Of a DNA stretch of 17,570 bases, positions 6,513-14,923 are shown one piece after another. Numbering within the stretch: position 1 is the stretch's first letter; every line of letters starts with the position of its first letter. Source of the DNA: an uncultured Selenomonadales bacterium (lineage in GTDB: Bacteria > Bacillota_C > Negativicutes > Selenomonadales > Selenomonadaceae); assembly GCA_937907035.1 (NCBI GenBank), contig CALCTX010000054.1, positions 1 through 17,570 of the forward strand. Reading direction: 5' to 3'. Both the position numbers and the translations under genes were made by a program. The notes under the pieces are model-generated. The model was not told the DNA's origin and ran no database searches. It saw only the letters and a program-made list of their open reading frames with translations.

Positions 6513-8219
6513 ATCTTCCGGAATATTTCCGGTTTTTATCTGCGTGTCATAATCAAGTTCGTTGAAAATCCGTTTACGCTTGCTGTCAAATTTGTCATTG
6601 ACAATACTTCTTGACGCGTCAAAATCTTCGGTTTTGACGTCAATCAGATCGAGAATCGTATGAATCATATCATCTGTCATATATGGTCTGTCAACTGCCC
6701 GCGCAATTGCCTGCCATTTTTCCGGATAATTGGCTTTAAATTTATCTGAAGCCCAAATTACCATTGGAATTTCCATCATGTGCCGACTTGGATTCTCTTC
6801 CAGATGTCCGGCAAATCCCTGCTCATCATACACAGCTTCGCCATGATCCGGCAGATATATTACCAGTGCTTCATCATTACGGAACTGGTCCATTATCTTT
6901 GTAACGATATAGTCATTGTAATAAAGTGCATTGTCATATTGAGCAACGATTTCTTTTGCATGCTCATTAAGCTCAAGCTGGATATCATTTTCCCGGAACT
7001 TATGGAAAATATAGGGATACCGGTTATAGTACAAACCATGACCGCCCATAAGATGCAGAACATAAAAGTTCTTTTCCGACTTGCCATCATCCCGTCGGGC
7101 TTCTTCCAAGAGCGGAAACAGTTCTTCATCAAGATATCCCTTATCTTCATATGAATCACGAATACGGGTAAATTTATGCATTGTGCTGTGATTAGCGTAA
7201 ATCTGGGCAACATTCCCCCATATTCCCGAGCTTTCCTGATTTGACAGCCAATGGGTACGATAACCGGCTGAATTCATTATGTCTATAAGATTGTTATATT
7301 TATACCACGGTTTTTCGGATTCATAATCAGAAAAAGTAAACAGTTTTGTCAAAACGGCCACTGTTGTTGAATGCGGACTGACGATATCACTGAACACGCA
7401 AACTTCACCTTTATCGGCCAGTTCCTGTAAAAACGGCGTATTCGGCAGATAATAACCATATAACTGCATATGATTGCGGTTCATTGATTCACCAAGAATA
7501 AAAACAACGTTCTTTATCTTGCTGTCATTTGACGTCAATTTGACGTCAACCGCTACCTGTGAAGATAATTCTTTATAGGCCTTCATGTTTTCATAGGAAA
7601 CCGAAAGAGAATTAAAAGTCCGCTGTACCGGCAATAAATCGCCATAAAGAAAATCGATATACACGGTCAGCATCCGGAATGTATAACAGATGCTTATCAG
7701 CAACACTATCGCCAAAATACGGCTTTGAAGATGATAACTGGTTTTGATCTTATTCAGCCAGCGCTTTTTCCAGCCCACATACAACAATACAATTAAGAGA
7801 ATGATTCCGGCATATTCTTTAAAGCCAAAATACATTTGAATAAATTCAACGGCTTCCTTGGAATTTGTTTCAAGAATTGCATTGATAATGCCGATACCAA
7901 TAAGCGCTTTGTAGTTATACATAGAAAATACTTCGACAAAGAAAGGTATCGCACAAATAATGATCAGCAGCATTTTCAATACCGACCGCAGGCGATCATG
8001 GTGCAACAGATAAAGACCTGCAGTCAGAAGCAGACTGAAAAAAAACAAGGTAAATCCGTACCCAATCATTACCTCAAATTTATCCTCTTCTGCCAGTGAC
8101 CAGGCCATCGTCAGATAATTCAATATAAAAAATAAGAAAATGAATCCTGCGTTATGTCTTACACCACGACCGATGCGGGCAAACAAACGCAGGAATTTTG
8201 CTTTCAGACTATTGTCCAA
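6504..8219 (-). CDS. EptA/CptA-like phosphoethanolamine transferase (sulfatase-fold, inner membrane)
   Basis: The 571-aa protein has about five N-terminal membrane helices (about 24-42, 50-72, 80-98, 135-150 and 167-185) and a C-terminal alkaline-phosphatase/sulfatase-fold catalytic domain in the periplasm. Family members move phosphoethanolamine from PE to lipid A, core sugars or other envelope acceptors. Glu244 in LGES, Thr285/Thr286 in SPHSTT (candidate nucleophile), Asp458-His459 in LPDHGE and His472 in AGHLEE match the spacing of the metal site and nucleophile in EptA-type enzymes. It starts at a TTG with AGAGG eight bases before it, 14 bp after the GT2 gene. It is the last gene of an operon that also makes PE, the expected donor. 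The acceptor is unknown. Glycerol-phosphate transfer (LtaS-like) is a less likely alternative. Confidence 0.85.
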   Translation of the reverse strand: MDNSLKAKFLRLFARIGRGVRHNAGFIFLFFILNYLTMAWSLAEEDKFEVMIGYGFTLFFFSLLLTAGLYLLHHDRLRSVLKMLLIIICAIPFFVEVFSMYNYKALIGIGIINAILETNSKEAVEFIQMYFGFKEYAGIILLIVLLYVGWKKRWLNKIKTSYHLQSRILAIVLLISICYTFRMLTVYIDFLYGDLLPVQRTFNSLSVSYENMKAYKELSSQVAVDVKLTSNDSKIKNVVFILGESMNRNHMQLYGYYLPNTPFLQELADKGEVCVFSDIVSPHSTTVAVLTKLFTFSDYESEKPWYKYNNLIDIMNSAGYRTHWLSNQESSGIWGNVAQIYANHSTMHKFTRIRDSYEDKGYLDEELFPLLEEARRDDGKSEKNFYVLHLMGGHGLYYNRYPYIFHKFRENDIQLELNEHAKEIVAQYDNALYYNDYIVTKIMDQFRNDEALVIYLPDHGEAVYDEQGFAGHLEENPSRHMMEIPMVIWASDKFKANYPEKWQAIARAVDRPYMTDDMIHTILDLIDVKTEDFDASRSIVNDKFDSKRKRIFNELDYDTQIKTGNIPEDKK

Positions 8220-8233
8220 GTATAATGCCTCTT

Positions 8234-9478
8234 TTACCAGGTATTTTTCTTAGCCATGAGTTCATCGTAGCTCATAGATCTTGTATGTTTTGTGTGATTC
8301 CATTCATGCTCATTGCGATGAATGAATCCCAAAAAGACAATCGGTATCCACGAATACATAAAAATCGGGTACAAAAGAAGATAAAACCAGGCTTTCCATC
8401 TGACTTTTATACGTAGCAAAATGATGACCGGCAAAATATATTGACCAAACGCAACAAAAGAAATAATCTGCTGTGGCATCAAGGTATAGATACTGGTATA
8501 AAATGCCGGCACAAAAGCCTGAATATAACTGATGATAAGGAAGAATGTCGAGATCATCAAAAAATGCGGCTGCAACAAATGCAAGCAACCATCAAGGATT
8601 CTGATGTCCCGCTGTCTGATACCTTCGACAAACATTTTAGGGATGAAGCGATGCGCTACATCAAACTGTCCTTGAGCCCAACGCTTGCGCTGGTTCCAGG
8701 ACTGCATAAACGTAAGCGGTTTTTCATCATAAACGATCGCATCATGCGCCCAGGTCGTTTTTATACCTTCAACCAAAGACATCATCGTGTATTCCATATC
8801 TTCTGTCAGGCAGGTTGCGCGCCAGCCATGACGACGGATCACATCAGTTGTGATGACCATTCCCGTTCCGCCCAAAACCGATGATAATCCGATATTCGTT
8901 TTAGCCAGATGCCAGACATGATCAATAACCCAGAAAGCAATGGAAAATGTTCCGGATATCCAAGTGTCATACGGATTCTTGGAATCAAGATATCCCTGAA
9001 TGATCTTGTCCCCTTTGCACAAGCGGTTATTCATTTCCAAAAGGAAACGCGGATGCACAAGATTATCAGCATCGAATACTGCTACCGCATCATACTCCCG
9101 CTCCATATCAAAAAGGCGTTTAAACATCCACTCAAGCGCAAAACCTTTGCCTTTGTCTGTATCATTAAATCTCTCACAGACGATTGCTCCGGCTTTACGG
9201 GCAACTTCAGCAGTTTTGTCAATACAATTATCAGCAATTACAAAAATATCATACAGCTCTTTAGGATATTCGAGCTGATTGAGGTTATCGATCAACTGGC
9301 CGATAACAGCTTCCTCATTGTGGGCAGCAACAAGCACCGCAAATGTCTTTTGCGGTGTAAGGATCTTTTTTTCCTTGAAACGAAACATCCCAAAGAAACC
9401 AATCGTACAGTAATAGAGCGAACAGAAAAACAAAATGCACTGCAACGGCACCATTACTATATCAAACGGATGAAACAT
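8234..9478 (-). CDS. Membrane-bound family 2 glycosyltransferase (processive-type motifs)
   Basis: This 414-aa inner-membrane enzyme has one N-terminal hydrophobic segment (about 8-30), a cytosolic GT-A domain and several C-terminal membrane helices (about 305-385). The nucleotide-sugar site shows AAHNEE (51-56), DAD at 136-138, TED at 225-227 and Q-R-K-R-W at 263-267. This D,D,D,QxxRW set is shared by cellulose synthase-like and poly-N-acetylglucosamine synthase-like (PgaC/IcaA) enzymes. The sugar donor and product cannot be read from sequence. AAGGAG ten bases upstream supports the ATG at 9478. It sits 36 bp after pssA and 14 bp before the phosphoethanolamine transferase, so it may make or extend the glycan or glycolipid that is then decorated. 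Confidence 0.88.
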   Translation of the reverse strand: MFHPFDIVMVPLQCILFFCSLYYCTIGFFGMFRFKEKKILTPQKTFAVLVAAHNEEAVIGQLIDNLNQLEYPKELYDIFVIADNCIDKTAEVARKAGAIVCERFNDTDKGKGFALEWMFKRLFDMEREYDAVAVFDADNLVHPRFLLEMNNRLCKGDKIIQGYLDSKNPYDTWISGTFSIAFWVIDHVWHLAKTNIGLSSVLGGTGMVITTDVIRRHGWRATCLTEDMEYTMMSLVEGIKTTWAHDAIVYDEKPLTFMQSWNQRKRWAQGQFDVAHRFIPKMFVEGIRQRDIRILDGCLHLLQPHFLMISTFFLIISYIQAFVPAFYTSIYTLMPQQIISFVAFGQYILPVIILLRIKVRWKAWFYLLLYPIFMYSWIPIVFLGFIHRNEHEWNHTKHTRSMSYDELMAKKNTW

Positions 9479-9514
9479 GAAGCAAATACTCCTTTTTCAG
9501 ATCAAAACGCTTTG

Positions 9515-10216
9515 TCAGTTCCCAGAAATCTTTGTCAGCAAGGAATTGATAATTCCAAACAAAGCATACGTGCAAAATACAGCAAATAAAATCGCAAACA
9601 AGATCGCATCTTTACCAACAAACAGTATTGCGGCAAAAATCAGTACAGCGATAATTTTCGCTGCCGCAAATATTTTTTCTCCCTTCCCTTTAAAGTCAGG
9701 ATAATGAACCTCACTGACCATAAGGAAGGCAATAATGAGCATAATTACCGGATAGATCAAGCCTAATGTTTTCGGATCAAAATTGAGCTTTAACATCAAC
9801 AAAGTCGAGGTAGCGATAAAACAGCCACCGGCCGGAATCGCCAAGCCCATAAAGAAACCATGTACTACCGTCGTGTTGACATTAAATCTTGCTAAACGCC
9901 ATGCACCGCAAAGTGCAAAACAAATCGCTACGAACCAGCCAAAATGGGAAAACGCATTTAAACAAAATACATACGCCAAAAATCCCGGTGCTGCGCCAAA
10001 TGAAACAAGATCACACAACGAATCAAGTTCCTTGCCGATCTCACTGGAAACGCCAAAGAAACGAGCTGCCCGGCCGTCAAGTCCGTCAGCTACCAAAGCG
10101 GTCAAAATAAATATCGAACCCATAAATAAATTGCCATGCAAGGTTGACAATATCGAACACATACCAAAAACAAGATTCAATGACGTCAAACCATTAGGAA
10201 TAAGTGATTTAGACAT
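9515..10216 (-). CDS. pssA: CDP-diacylglycerol-serine O-phosphatidyltransferase
   Basis: Phosphatidylserine synthase of the CDP-alcohol phosphatidyltransferase family: CDP-diacylglycerol plus L-serine gives phosphatidylserine and CMP, in the inner membrane. The 233-aa length and six to seven hydrophobic helices fit the Bacillus-type PssA. The signature D-G-x2-A-R-x8-G-x3-D-x3-D is intact: Asp47, Gly48, Ala51, Arg52, Gly61, Asp65 and Asp69. The ATG directly abuts the TAA of psd, and the GGGAGG ribosome site lies inside the end of psd, so translation is coupled. Its product is the substrate of the preceding gene product. Confidence 0.96.
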   Translation of the reverse strand: MSKSLIPNGLTSLNLVFGMCSILSTLHGNLFMGSIFILTALVADGLDGRAARFFGVSSEIGKELDSLCDLVSFGAAPGFLAYVFCLNAFSHFGWFVAICFALCGAWRLARFNVNTTVVHGFFMGLAIPAGGCFIATSTLLMLKLNFDPKTLGLIYPVIMLIIAFLMVSEVHYPDFKGKGEKIFAAAKIIAVLIFAAILFVGKDAILFAILFAVFCTYALFGIINSLLTKISGN

Positions 10217-10843
10217 TTAGTTAGATATCCTCCCGATAATACTTTCTCCGCCGACTACCTTATCTCCTTTTTGTACCAATACATCAACATAATCCGGCAT
10301 AACCACTTCAGTGCAGGAGCCAAAACGGATAAGACCATAACATTCGCCTTTATCAAGACAGTCATCCAATGTTACCCAGGAAACGATCCGCCGGGCAAGA
10401 ATTCCGGCTATCTGAGTCACAGTGATACGCATAGTTTCGTTTTCAATACCTATCATATGGCGTTCATTTTCAAAACCGACCGAATCCTTAAATGCCGGCT
10501 TGAATCGGCCACAGAAATAAGACTGATAAGTAATCACACCCTTCATCGGACTGCGATTTACATGAACATCAAACACCGACAGGAAAATAACAACTTTTTT
10601 CGCCGGCCCCTTTATAAAATCATCATAATCAATGGAAACAACGTCCATAACCTTGCCATCTGCCGGTGATACAAGTGTAGAAACACCTTCCGGGATTTTT
10701 CGTTCCGGATTGCGGAAAAAATACGCAAAATAAAGCATTACCACTAAAGGAGCAATCGCCCATAAGGGATTGCCCACTAAACCGACAAAAACAGCAAGAA
10801 CAGCAGCAACGATAATAAAGGGATACCCTTCCCTTACGATCAT
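10217..10843 (-). CDS. psd: Phosphatidylserine decarboxylase proenzyme (short type)
   Basis: A pyruvoyl enzyme that converts phosphatidylserine to PE at the membrane. At 208 aa from the ATG at 10843 it is the short PSD-A type: an N-terminal hydrophobic hairpin (about 8-43), SPADGKV (59-65), FDVHVNR (91-97) and the self-cleavage motif RFGS, with cleavage between Gly175 and Ser176 so that Ser176 becomes the pyruvoyl group. The frame is open upstream to 10876, but the start at 10843 has AGGGGG seven bases before it and the usual family N-terminus MIVREGYPF, while the upstream TTG/ATG have no ribosome site. It is the first gene of the four-gene operon and is immediately followed by pssA. Confidence 0.95.
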   Translation of the reverse strand: MIVREGYPFIIVAAVLAVFVGLVGNPLWAIAPLVVMLYFAYFFRNPERKIPEGVSTLVSPADGKVMDVVSIDYDDFIKGPAKKVVIFLSVFDVHVNRSPMKGVITYQSYFCGRFKPAFKDSVGFENERHMIGIENETMRITVTQIAGILARRIVSWVTLDDCLDKGECYGLIRFGSCTEVVMPDYVDVLVQKGDKVVGGESIIGRISN

Positions 10844-10911
10844 AATTCTGCCCCCTAACGCAGCAAATAACATCAAAAATTTATTAATTATGCAAAAAAC
10901 ACATATAACTA

Positions 10912-10940
10912 ATTATATTCTTACGTAATTGCTTTGTCTA
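10912..10940 (-). promoter_or_regulatory. Near-consensus sigma-70 promoter of the psd operon
   Basis: On the minus strand TAGACA (10940-10935), a 17-bp spacer and TATAAT (10917-10912) match 5 of 6 and 6 of 6. The predicted leader to psd is about 60 bases. This separates psd-pssA-GT2-EptA from the upstream wecG-type gene, although no terminator is visible between them. Confidence 0.7.
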
Positions 10941-10963
10941 CTGTTTTTTCAAACGTAAACGAA

Positions 10964-11689
10964 TCACTTTTTAGACGAATGAACCTTTATAACAAACTTC
11001 GGCAATGCCAATAATCTTCCGGCACGTTTAGGCTGCAACAAGCCACGGAACAGCCATTCCACTTTGGCTTTTTGCATCCAGAGCGGAGCCCGTTTCATCA
11101 CCCCGGCCATAACATCAAATGTTCCGCCGACACCGATAGAAACGGGAACATTAAGCTCCTTATAGTACTTATGCAACCATTTTTCCTGCTTTGGTACTCC
11201 CAAAGCTGCCAGCAAAATATCCGGTTCAGCCTTTTTGATATCAGCAACGATATCAGACTCATCAGCTTCGGAAAAATATCCGTTACGAACTCCGACAATA
11301 TTGACCCCCGGATATAAAGTCTCCGCTTTCCGCTTTGCTTTCTCTGCCACGCCCGGCGCCGAACCGAAGAAATAAATCCGCAGCTGTTTTTGCGGAGCTA
11401 TCCTTAACAATTCCTGAACCATATCATAACCGGCAACACGTTCCGGCATTTTATAACCCAAATGATGAGCTGCCCAAACTGTTCCTGCTCCATCGGGAAC
11501 AACCAAAGCCGCTGTATCAAGAACTTTTTTAAGTTCCGGATCGCGGGTTGCATTCATGATCATTTCGGCATTAGCGGTCGCAACTATTACAGGCTCACGA
11601 CGGCTGATAAAATCCAAAACAGTATTTACAGCTTCTTTCATCGTAAGTGAAGCAACTTTTACCCCGAGTATATCAACTTTATCAAACAT
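10964..11689 (-). CDS. WecG/TagA/CpsF-family glycosyltransferase (GT26)
   Basis: This 241-aa membrane-associated enzyme adds an N-acetylhexosamine (often ManNAc or its uronate) to a lipid-linked sugar in polysaccharide or teichoic-acid-like pathways. Thr38, Asp66 in VVPDGAG and Arg84 in PERVAGYD correspond to the conserved active-site residues of TagA. Downstream are IYFFGSAPG (114-122 region), NGYF, LGVPKQEKW and the GVGGTFDVMAG block typical of the family, then a basic C-terminal appendage. AAGGAGTT upstream supports the ATG at 11689. It lies between the aspS operon and the psd operon. The donor sugar cannot be deduced, and the Gram-negative setting argues for an envelope or exopolysaccharide role rather than wall teichoic acid. 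Confidence 0.92.
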   Translation of the reverse strand: MFDKVDILGVKVASLTMKEAVNTVLDFISRREPVIVATANAEMIMNATRDPELKKVLDTAALVVPDGAGTVWAAHHLGYKMPERVAGYDMVQELLRIAPQKQLRIYFFGSAPGVAEKAKRKAETLYPGVNIVGVRNGYFSEADESDIVADIKKAEPDILLAALGVPKQEKWLHKYYKELNVPVSIGVGGTFDVMAGVMKRAPLWMQKAKVEWLFRGLLQPKRAGRLLALPKFVIKVHSSKK

Positions 11690-11713
11690 AAAGTTAACTC
11701 CTTATAATAATAA

Positions 11714-11838
11714 GCTGTCGCATTAAGCTGCCGTCATGCCGGACCTGATCCGGCCTCTCCTTGTTAGTGGCAATGTATAAGGGGATTCCGGGTCGGAGCC
11801 CGGAATGACGTGAGGTAATATCATCTTAATGCGACAGC
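11714..11838. repeat. Palindromic intergenic repeat (copy 2, inverted relative to copy 1)
   Basis: A 14-bp terminal inverted repeat GCTGTCGCATTAAG (11714-11727) and its complement (11825-11838) enclose the stem GCCGGA/TCCGGC (11738-11743/11749-11754) and an 8-bp perfect stem ATTCCGGG/CCCGGAAT (11785-11792/11799-11806). Read on the minus strand it has the same order as copy 1: CGTCATTCCGG..CGACCCGGAATCCC, then GCCACTAA, then GCCGGATCA.GTCCGGCAT. It has lost the T-run, so it no longer looks like a terminator. It separates aspS from the wecG-type gene. Confidence 0.78.
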
Positions 11839-11849
11839 CCCATAAATAA

Positions 11850-13643
11850 TTATTTCTTTTTAGCAGCCAGACTGGTACGGATTGAAAGCTCACGCAACTG
11901 CTTTTCTTCAACTTCAGACGGTGCCTGGCTCATAACATCAGATGCACTCTGTGTCTTCGGGAATGCAATAACATCACGAATAGATTTCCGTTTTGCCATA
12001 AGCATTACAAGACGGTCGAGACCAAATGCCAGTCCGCCATGAGGCGGTACGCCAAATTTGAAGGCATCCAGCATAAAGCCGAACTTGTCATGTGCTTGTT
12101 CAGGAGTAAGACCAACAGCCTCAAATACCTGTTCCTGCAGCTCACTGTTGTAAATACGCAAGCTGCCGCCACCGATTTCAACACCATTGAGAACCATATC
12201 GTAGGCATTTGCCTTAACCCGACCCGGATCAGACTTAAGATACTGAATGTCGTCATCAATCGGAGCGGTAAACGGATGGTGCATTGCCTTCCAGCGTTTA
12301 TCCTCTTCGCTGTATTCAAACATCGGGAAATCAACAACCCAGAGGAAGCAGAGCTTATCCGGATCAATAAGACCGCGACGGCGGCCCATCTCCAAACGCA
12401 ATGCGCCAAGAGCCTGAGCAACAACCAAACGCTTGTCGCCGACAACCAAAAGCAGATCGCCAGTTTTGGCATTACAATGCTGTTTGATCTTTTCAAAAGT
12501 CTCATCGCTATAGAATTTCTTAAACGGAGATTTGATACCTTCTTCAGTATACTGGATCCAAGCCAGGCCTTTTGCGCCATAGCCCTGAACAAATTCAACC
12601 AATCCGTCAAGTTCACGGCGCGGAATATTGGCATAGTCATCAACTTTGATAACCTTAACCTGTCCGCCATTGTTGAGAACTGACTCAAATACTTTAAAGT
12701 CAGAGCCTTTGACGAACTCGGAAATATCGATAAGCTCCATACCGAACCGAAGATCCGGTTTATCCGAACCGAAACGATCCATAGCATCATCCCAAGTCAT
12801 ACGAAGGAACGGTGTTTCAAGTTTGGCGCCAATTGCCTTATCAAAAAGCTCTGACACCATACCTTCCATCATTGTCAGAATAGATTCCTGATCAATAAAG
12901 GACATTTCAATATCAAGCTGGGTAAATTCCGGCTGGCGGTCAGCACGCAGATCCTCATCGCGGAAACAACGAACGATCTGGAAATACTTTTCAAATCCAG
13001 CCAACATCAAGATCTGTTTATAAATCTGCGGTGACTGCGGAAGTGCATAGAATGTTCCCGGATTCAAACGGCTCGGCACCAAAAAGTCACGTGCGCCTTC
13101 AGGTGTACTCTTGCAGAGCATCGGTGTCTCGATTTCAAGGAAACCGTTGCGGTCAAAATAATCACGCATGATCTTAGTTACCTTATGACGCAGGATAATA
13201 TTTGCCTGCATCTCCGGACGGCGAAGATCAAGATAACGATATTTCAGACGCAGCATTTCATCTACGTCAAGGTTATCCTGAATATAGAACGGTGGCGTCT
13301 TTGCCTTGTTGAGGATTCTCAATTCTGTGCAGACGATCTCAATCTCACCGGTAGGAATATTCGGGTTTATCGTATCAGCAGAACGCTCGCGAACCTTGCC
13401 GCGAACACCGATAACAAACTCCGAACGAAGAGTTTCGGCTTTATGAAAAGCCTCTTCGCCCATAGCCGCTTCATCATAAACGACCTGAACATAACCTGAC
13501 CGGTCACGCAGATCAACAAATATCAAACCGCCATGGTCACGACGGCGGGAAACCCAACCGCAAACTACGAGTTCCTTTCCTGCGTCAGCTTTTCTCAGCT
13601 CACCGCAATGATCTGTTCTCTGCATTCCTTCCAATGTTTCCAT
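11850..13643 (-). CDS. aspS: Aspartyl-tRNA synthetase, bacterial type
   Basis: Class II synthetase charging tRNA-Asp with aspartate in the cytosol; 597 aa is full length for the bacterial type. It has an OB-fold anticodon domain (about 1-110), a catalytic core with motif 2 FRDEDLRADRQ (227-237), the bacterial GAD insertion (about 300-410) and motif 3 GLDRL (541-545). The OB domain shows RRRDHGG with His37; His at this place is a mark of non-discriminating AspRS, which also make Asp-tRNA-Asn for GatCAB. That is an inference from one position. The ATG follows the hisS stop directly, and GAGGTG inside the end of hisS serves as ribosome site, so translation is coupled. Confidence 0.98.
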   Translation of the reverse strand: METLEGMQRTDHCGELRKADAGKELVVCGWVSRRRDHGGLIFVDLRDRSGYVQVVYDEAAMGEEAFHKAETLRSEFVIGVRGKVRERSADTINPNIPTGEIEIVCTELRILNKAKTPPFYIQDNLDVDEMLRLKYRYLDLRRPEMQANIILRHKVTKIMRDYFDRNGFLEIETPMLCKSTPEGARDFLVPSRLNPGTFYALPQSPQIYKQILMLAGFEKYFQIVRCFRDEDLRADRQPEFTQLDIEMSFIDQESILTMMEGMVSELFDKAIGAKLETPFLRMTWDDAMDRFGSDKPDLRFGMELIDISEFVKGSDFKVFESVLNNGGQVKVIKVDDYANIPRRELDGLVEFVQGYGAKGLAWIQYTEEGIKSPFKKFYSDETFEKIKQHCNAKTGDLLLVVGDKRLVVAQALGALRLEMGRRRGLIDPDKLCFLWVVDFPMFEYSEEDKRWKAMHHPFTAPIDDDIQYLKSDPGRVKANAYDMVLNGVEIGGGSLRIYNSELQEQVFEAVGLTPEQAHDKFGFMLDAFKFGVPPHGGLAFGLDRLVMLMAKRKSIRDVIAFPKTQSASDVMSQAPSEVEEKQLRELSIRTSLAAKKK

Positions 13644-14909
13644 TTACTTCTTCACCTCAGAACATAACTTATTTATTATATCTTTCATACTAACCTTTTC
13701 TTGTTCGCTGCCACGCATATCACGAAGAACAACTGCTTCTTCTTTCAGTTCATCCTCGCCAATGATAACAGCAAAGCGGGCATTGCATTTATTGGCTTGT
13801 TTCATCTGTGCCTTCATGCTGCGGCCGGCATAATCCATCTGGGCTGCCAAACCATTAGTCCGCATATCATTAAGAAGCTTAAACGCTGCAAGCTGTGCTT
13901 CATCGCCCAACGCAACAACATAAGCATCAATAGTTTCTTCCTGTACCTGAAGCAGATCTTGCTTCTCCAACGCCAGCAGTACACGCTCCAAACCTGTCGC
14001 AAAACCAACTGCCGGAGTCGGATTTCCGCCGATCTCTTCAATAAGGCCGTCATACCGGCCACCACCGGCTACCGCGCTTTGCGCACCAAGCGGCGGATAC
14101 TTCACTTCAAAAGCCGTCTTCGTATAATAATCAAGACCGCGAACCAACCGCGGATCAAGTTTATATTTGATACCTGCGGCGGTAAGGTTTGCTTTGACCT
14201 GTTCAAAATGCTCCCGGCATTCATCACAGAGACAATCAGCTATTTCCGGAGCGCCAACAGAAAGCTCCTGACATTTTTCATTCTTGCAATCCAGAATCCG
14301 CATCGGATTGCGGTCATAACGGGACCGGCAATCATCGCAAAGTCCGGAAAGTTTTTCCCGGAAAAAGTCCTGTAACTTATCACGATAAGCCTTACGGCAA
14401 GTCGGACAGCCAACAGAATTTATGCTGAGTTCCAAATCCTTCAATCCTAATGATTCAAGGAAACGGACCGCCAAAATGATAACCTCGGCATCAACCGCCG
14501 GATTGCTTTCACCCAGAGCCTCAATACCGAACTGATGAAATTCACGATAACGTCCGGCTTGCGGCCGGTCATAGCGGAACATCGATCCGATATAGAAAAG
14601 CTTGGTCAAAGCATTATCAGCATAAAGCTTGTTCTGTAAATAAGAACGAACGGCTGCGGCCGTATTCTCCGGACGCAATGTAATGCTCCTGCCACCACGA
14701 TCGGTAAAAGTATACATTTCCTTTTCAACTACATCAGTTGTATCGCCAATCCCCCGCTGAAACAACTCGGTGTGCTCAAATATCGGTGTCCGGATCTCGC
14801 GATAGCCAAAACGCCGGCAAATATCGCGTATCTTTCCCTCAATATAGAGCCATTGCCCGACTTTGTCAGGCAAAATGTCACCGGTGCCGCGCGGCCCCTG
14901 TGTCAACAT
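13644..14909 (-). CDS. hisS: Histidyl-tRNA synthetase
   Basis: Class II synthetase charging tRNA-His, cytosolic dimer; 421 aa is normal length. Motif 1 region GYREIRTPIFE (35-45), motif 2 FRYDRPQAGRYREF (111-124), the histidine-specific LVRGLDYYT (255-263) and the motif 3 region GGGRYDGL are intact. The stretch from 168 to 231 contains nine cysteines (168, 171, 191, 194, 208, 213, 226, 228, 231), the cysteine-rich insertion common in Firmicute HisRS. The ATG at 14909 has AGGGGGACA upstream, overlapping the hemZ stop; gap to hemZ is 14 bp. Confidence 0.98.
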   Translation of the reverse strand: MLTQGPRGTGDILPDKVGQWLYIEGKIRDICRRFGYREIRTPIFEHTELFQRGIGDTTDVVEKEMYTFTDRGGRSITLRPENTAAAVRSYLQNKLYADNALTKLFYIGSMFRYDRPQAGRYREFHQFGIEALGESNPAVDAEVIILAVRFLESLGLKDLELSINSVGCPTCRKAYRDKLQDFFREKLSGLCDDCRSRYDRNPMRILDCKNEKCQELSVGAPEIADCLCDECREHFEQVKANLTAAGIKYKLDPRLVRGLDYYTKTAFEVKYPPLGAQSAVAGGGRYDGLIEEIGGNPTPAVGFATGLERVLLALEKQDLLQVQEETIDAYVVALGDEAQLAAFKLLNDMRTNGLAAQMDYAGRSMKAQMKQANKCNARFAVIIGEDELKEEAVVLRDMRGSEQEKVSMKDIINKLCSEVKK

Positions 14910-14923
14910 AACTATTTGTCCCC

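Noticed and set aside
8909..9589. 226-aa plus-strand open frame
   Set aside because: It is antisense to the well-supported GT2 gene, has no ribosome site of note and no recognisable domain; it is a reading-frame shadow.
13701..14375. 224-aa plus-strand open frame
   Set aside because: It lies wholly antisense to hisS, whose motifs are unambiguous.
14206..14406. Cysteine-rich block in hisS as a possible foreign insertion
   Set aside because: This cysteine-rich insertion is normal for Firmicute-type histidyl-tRNA synthetases.
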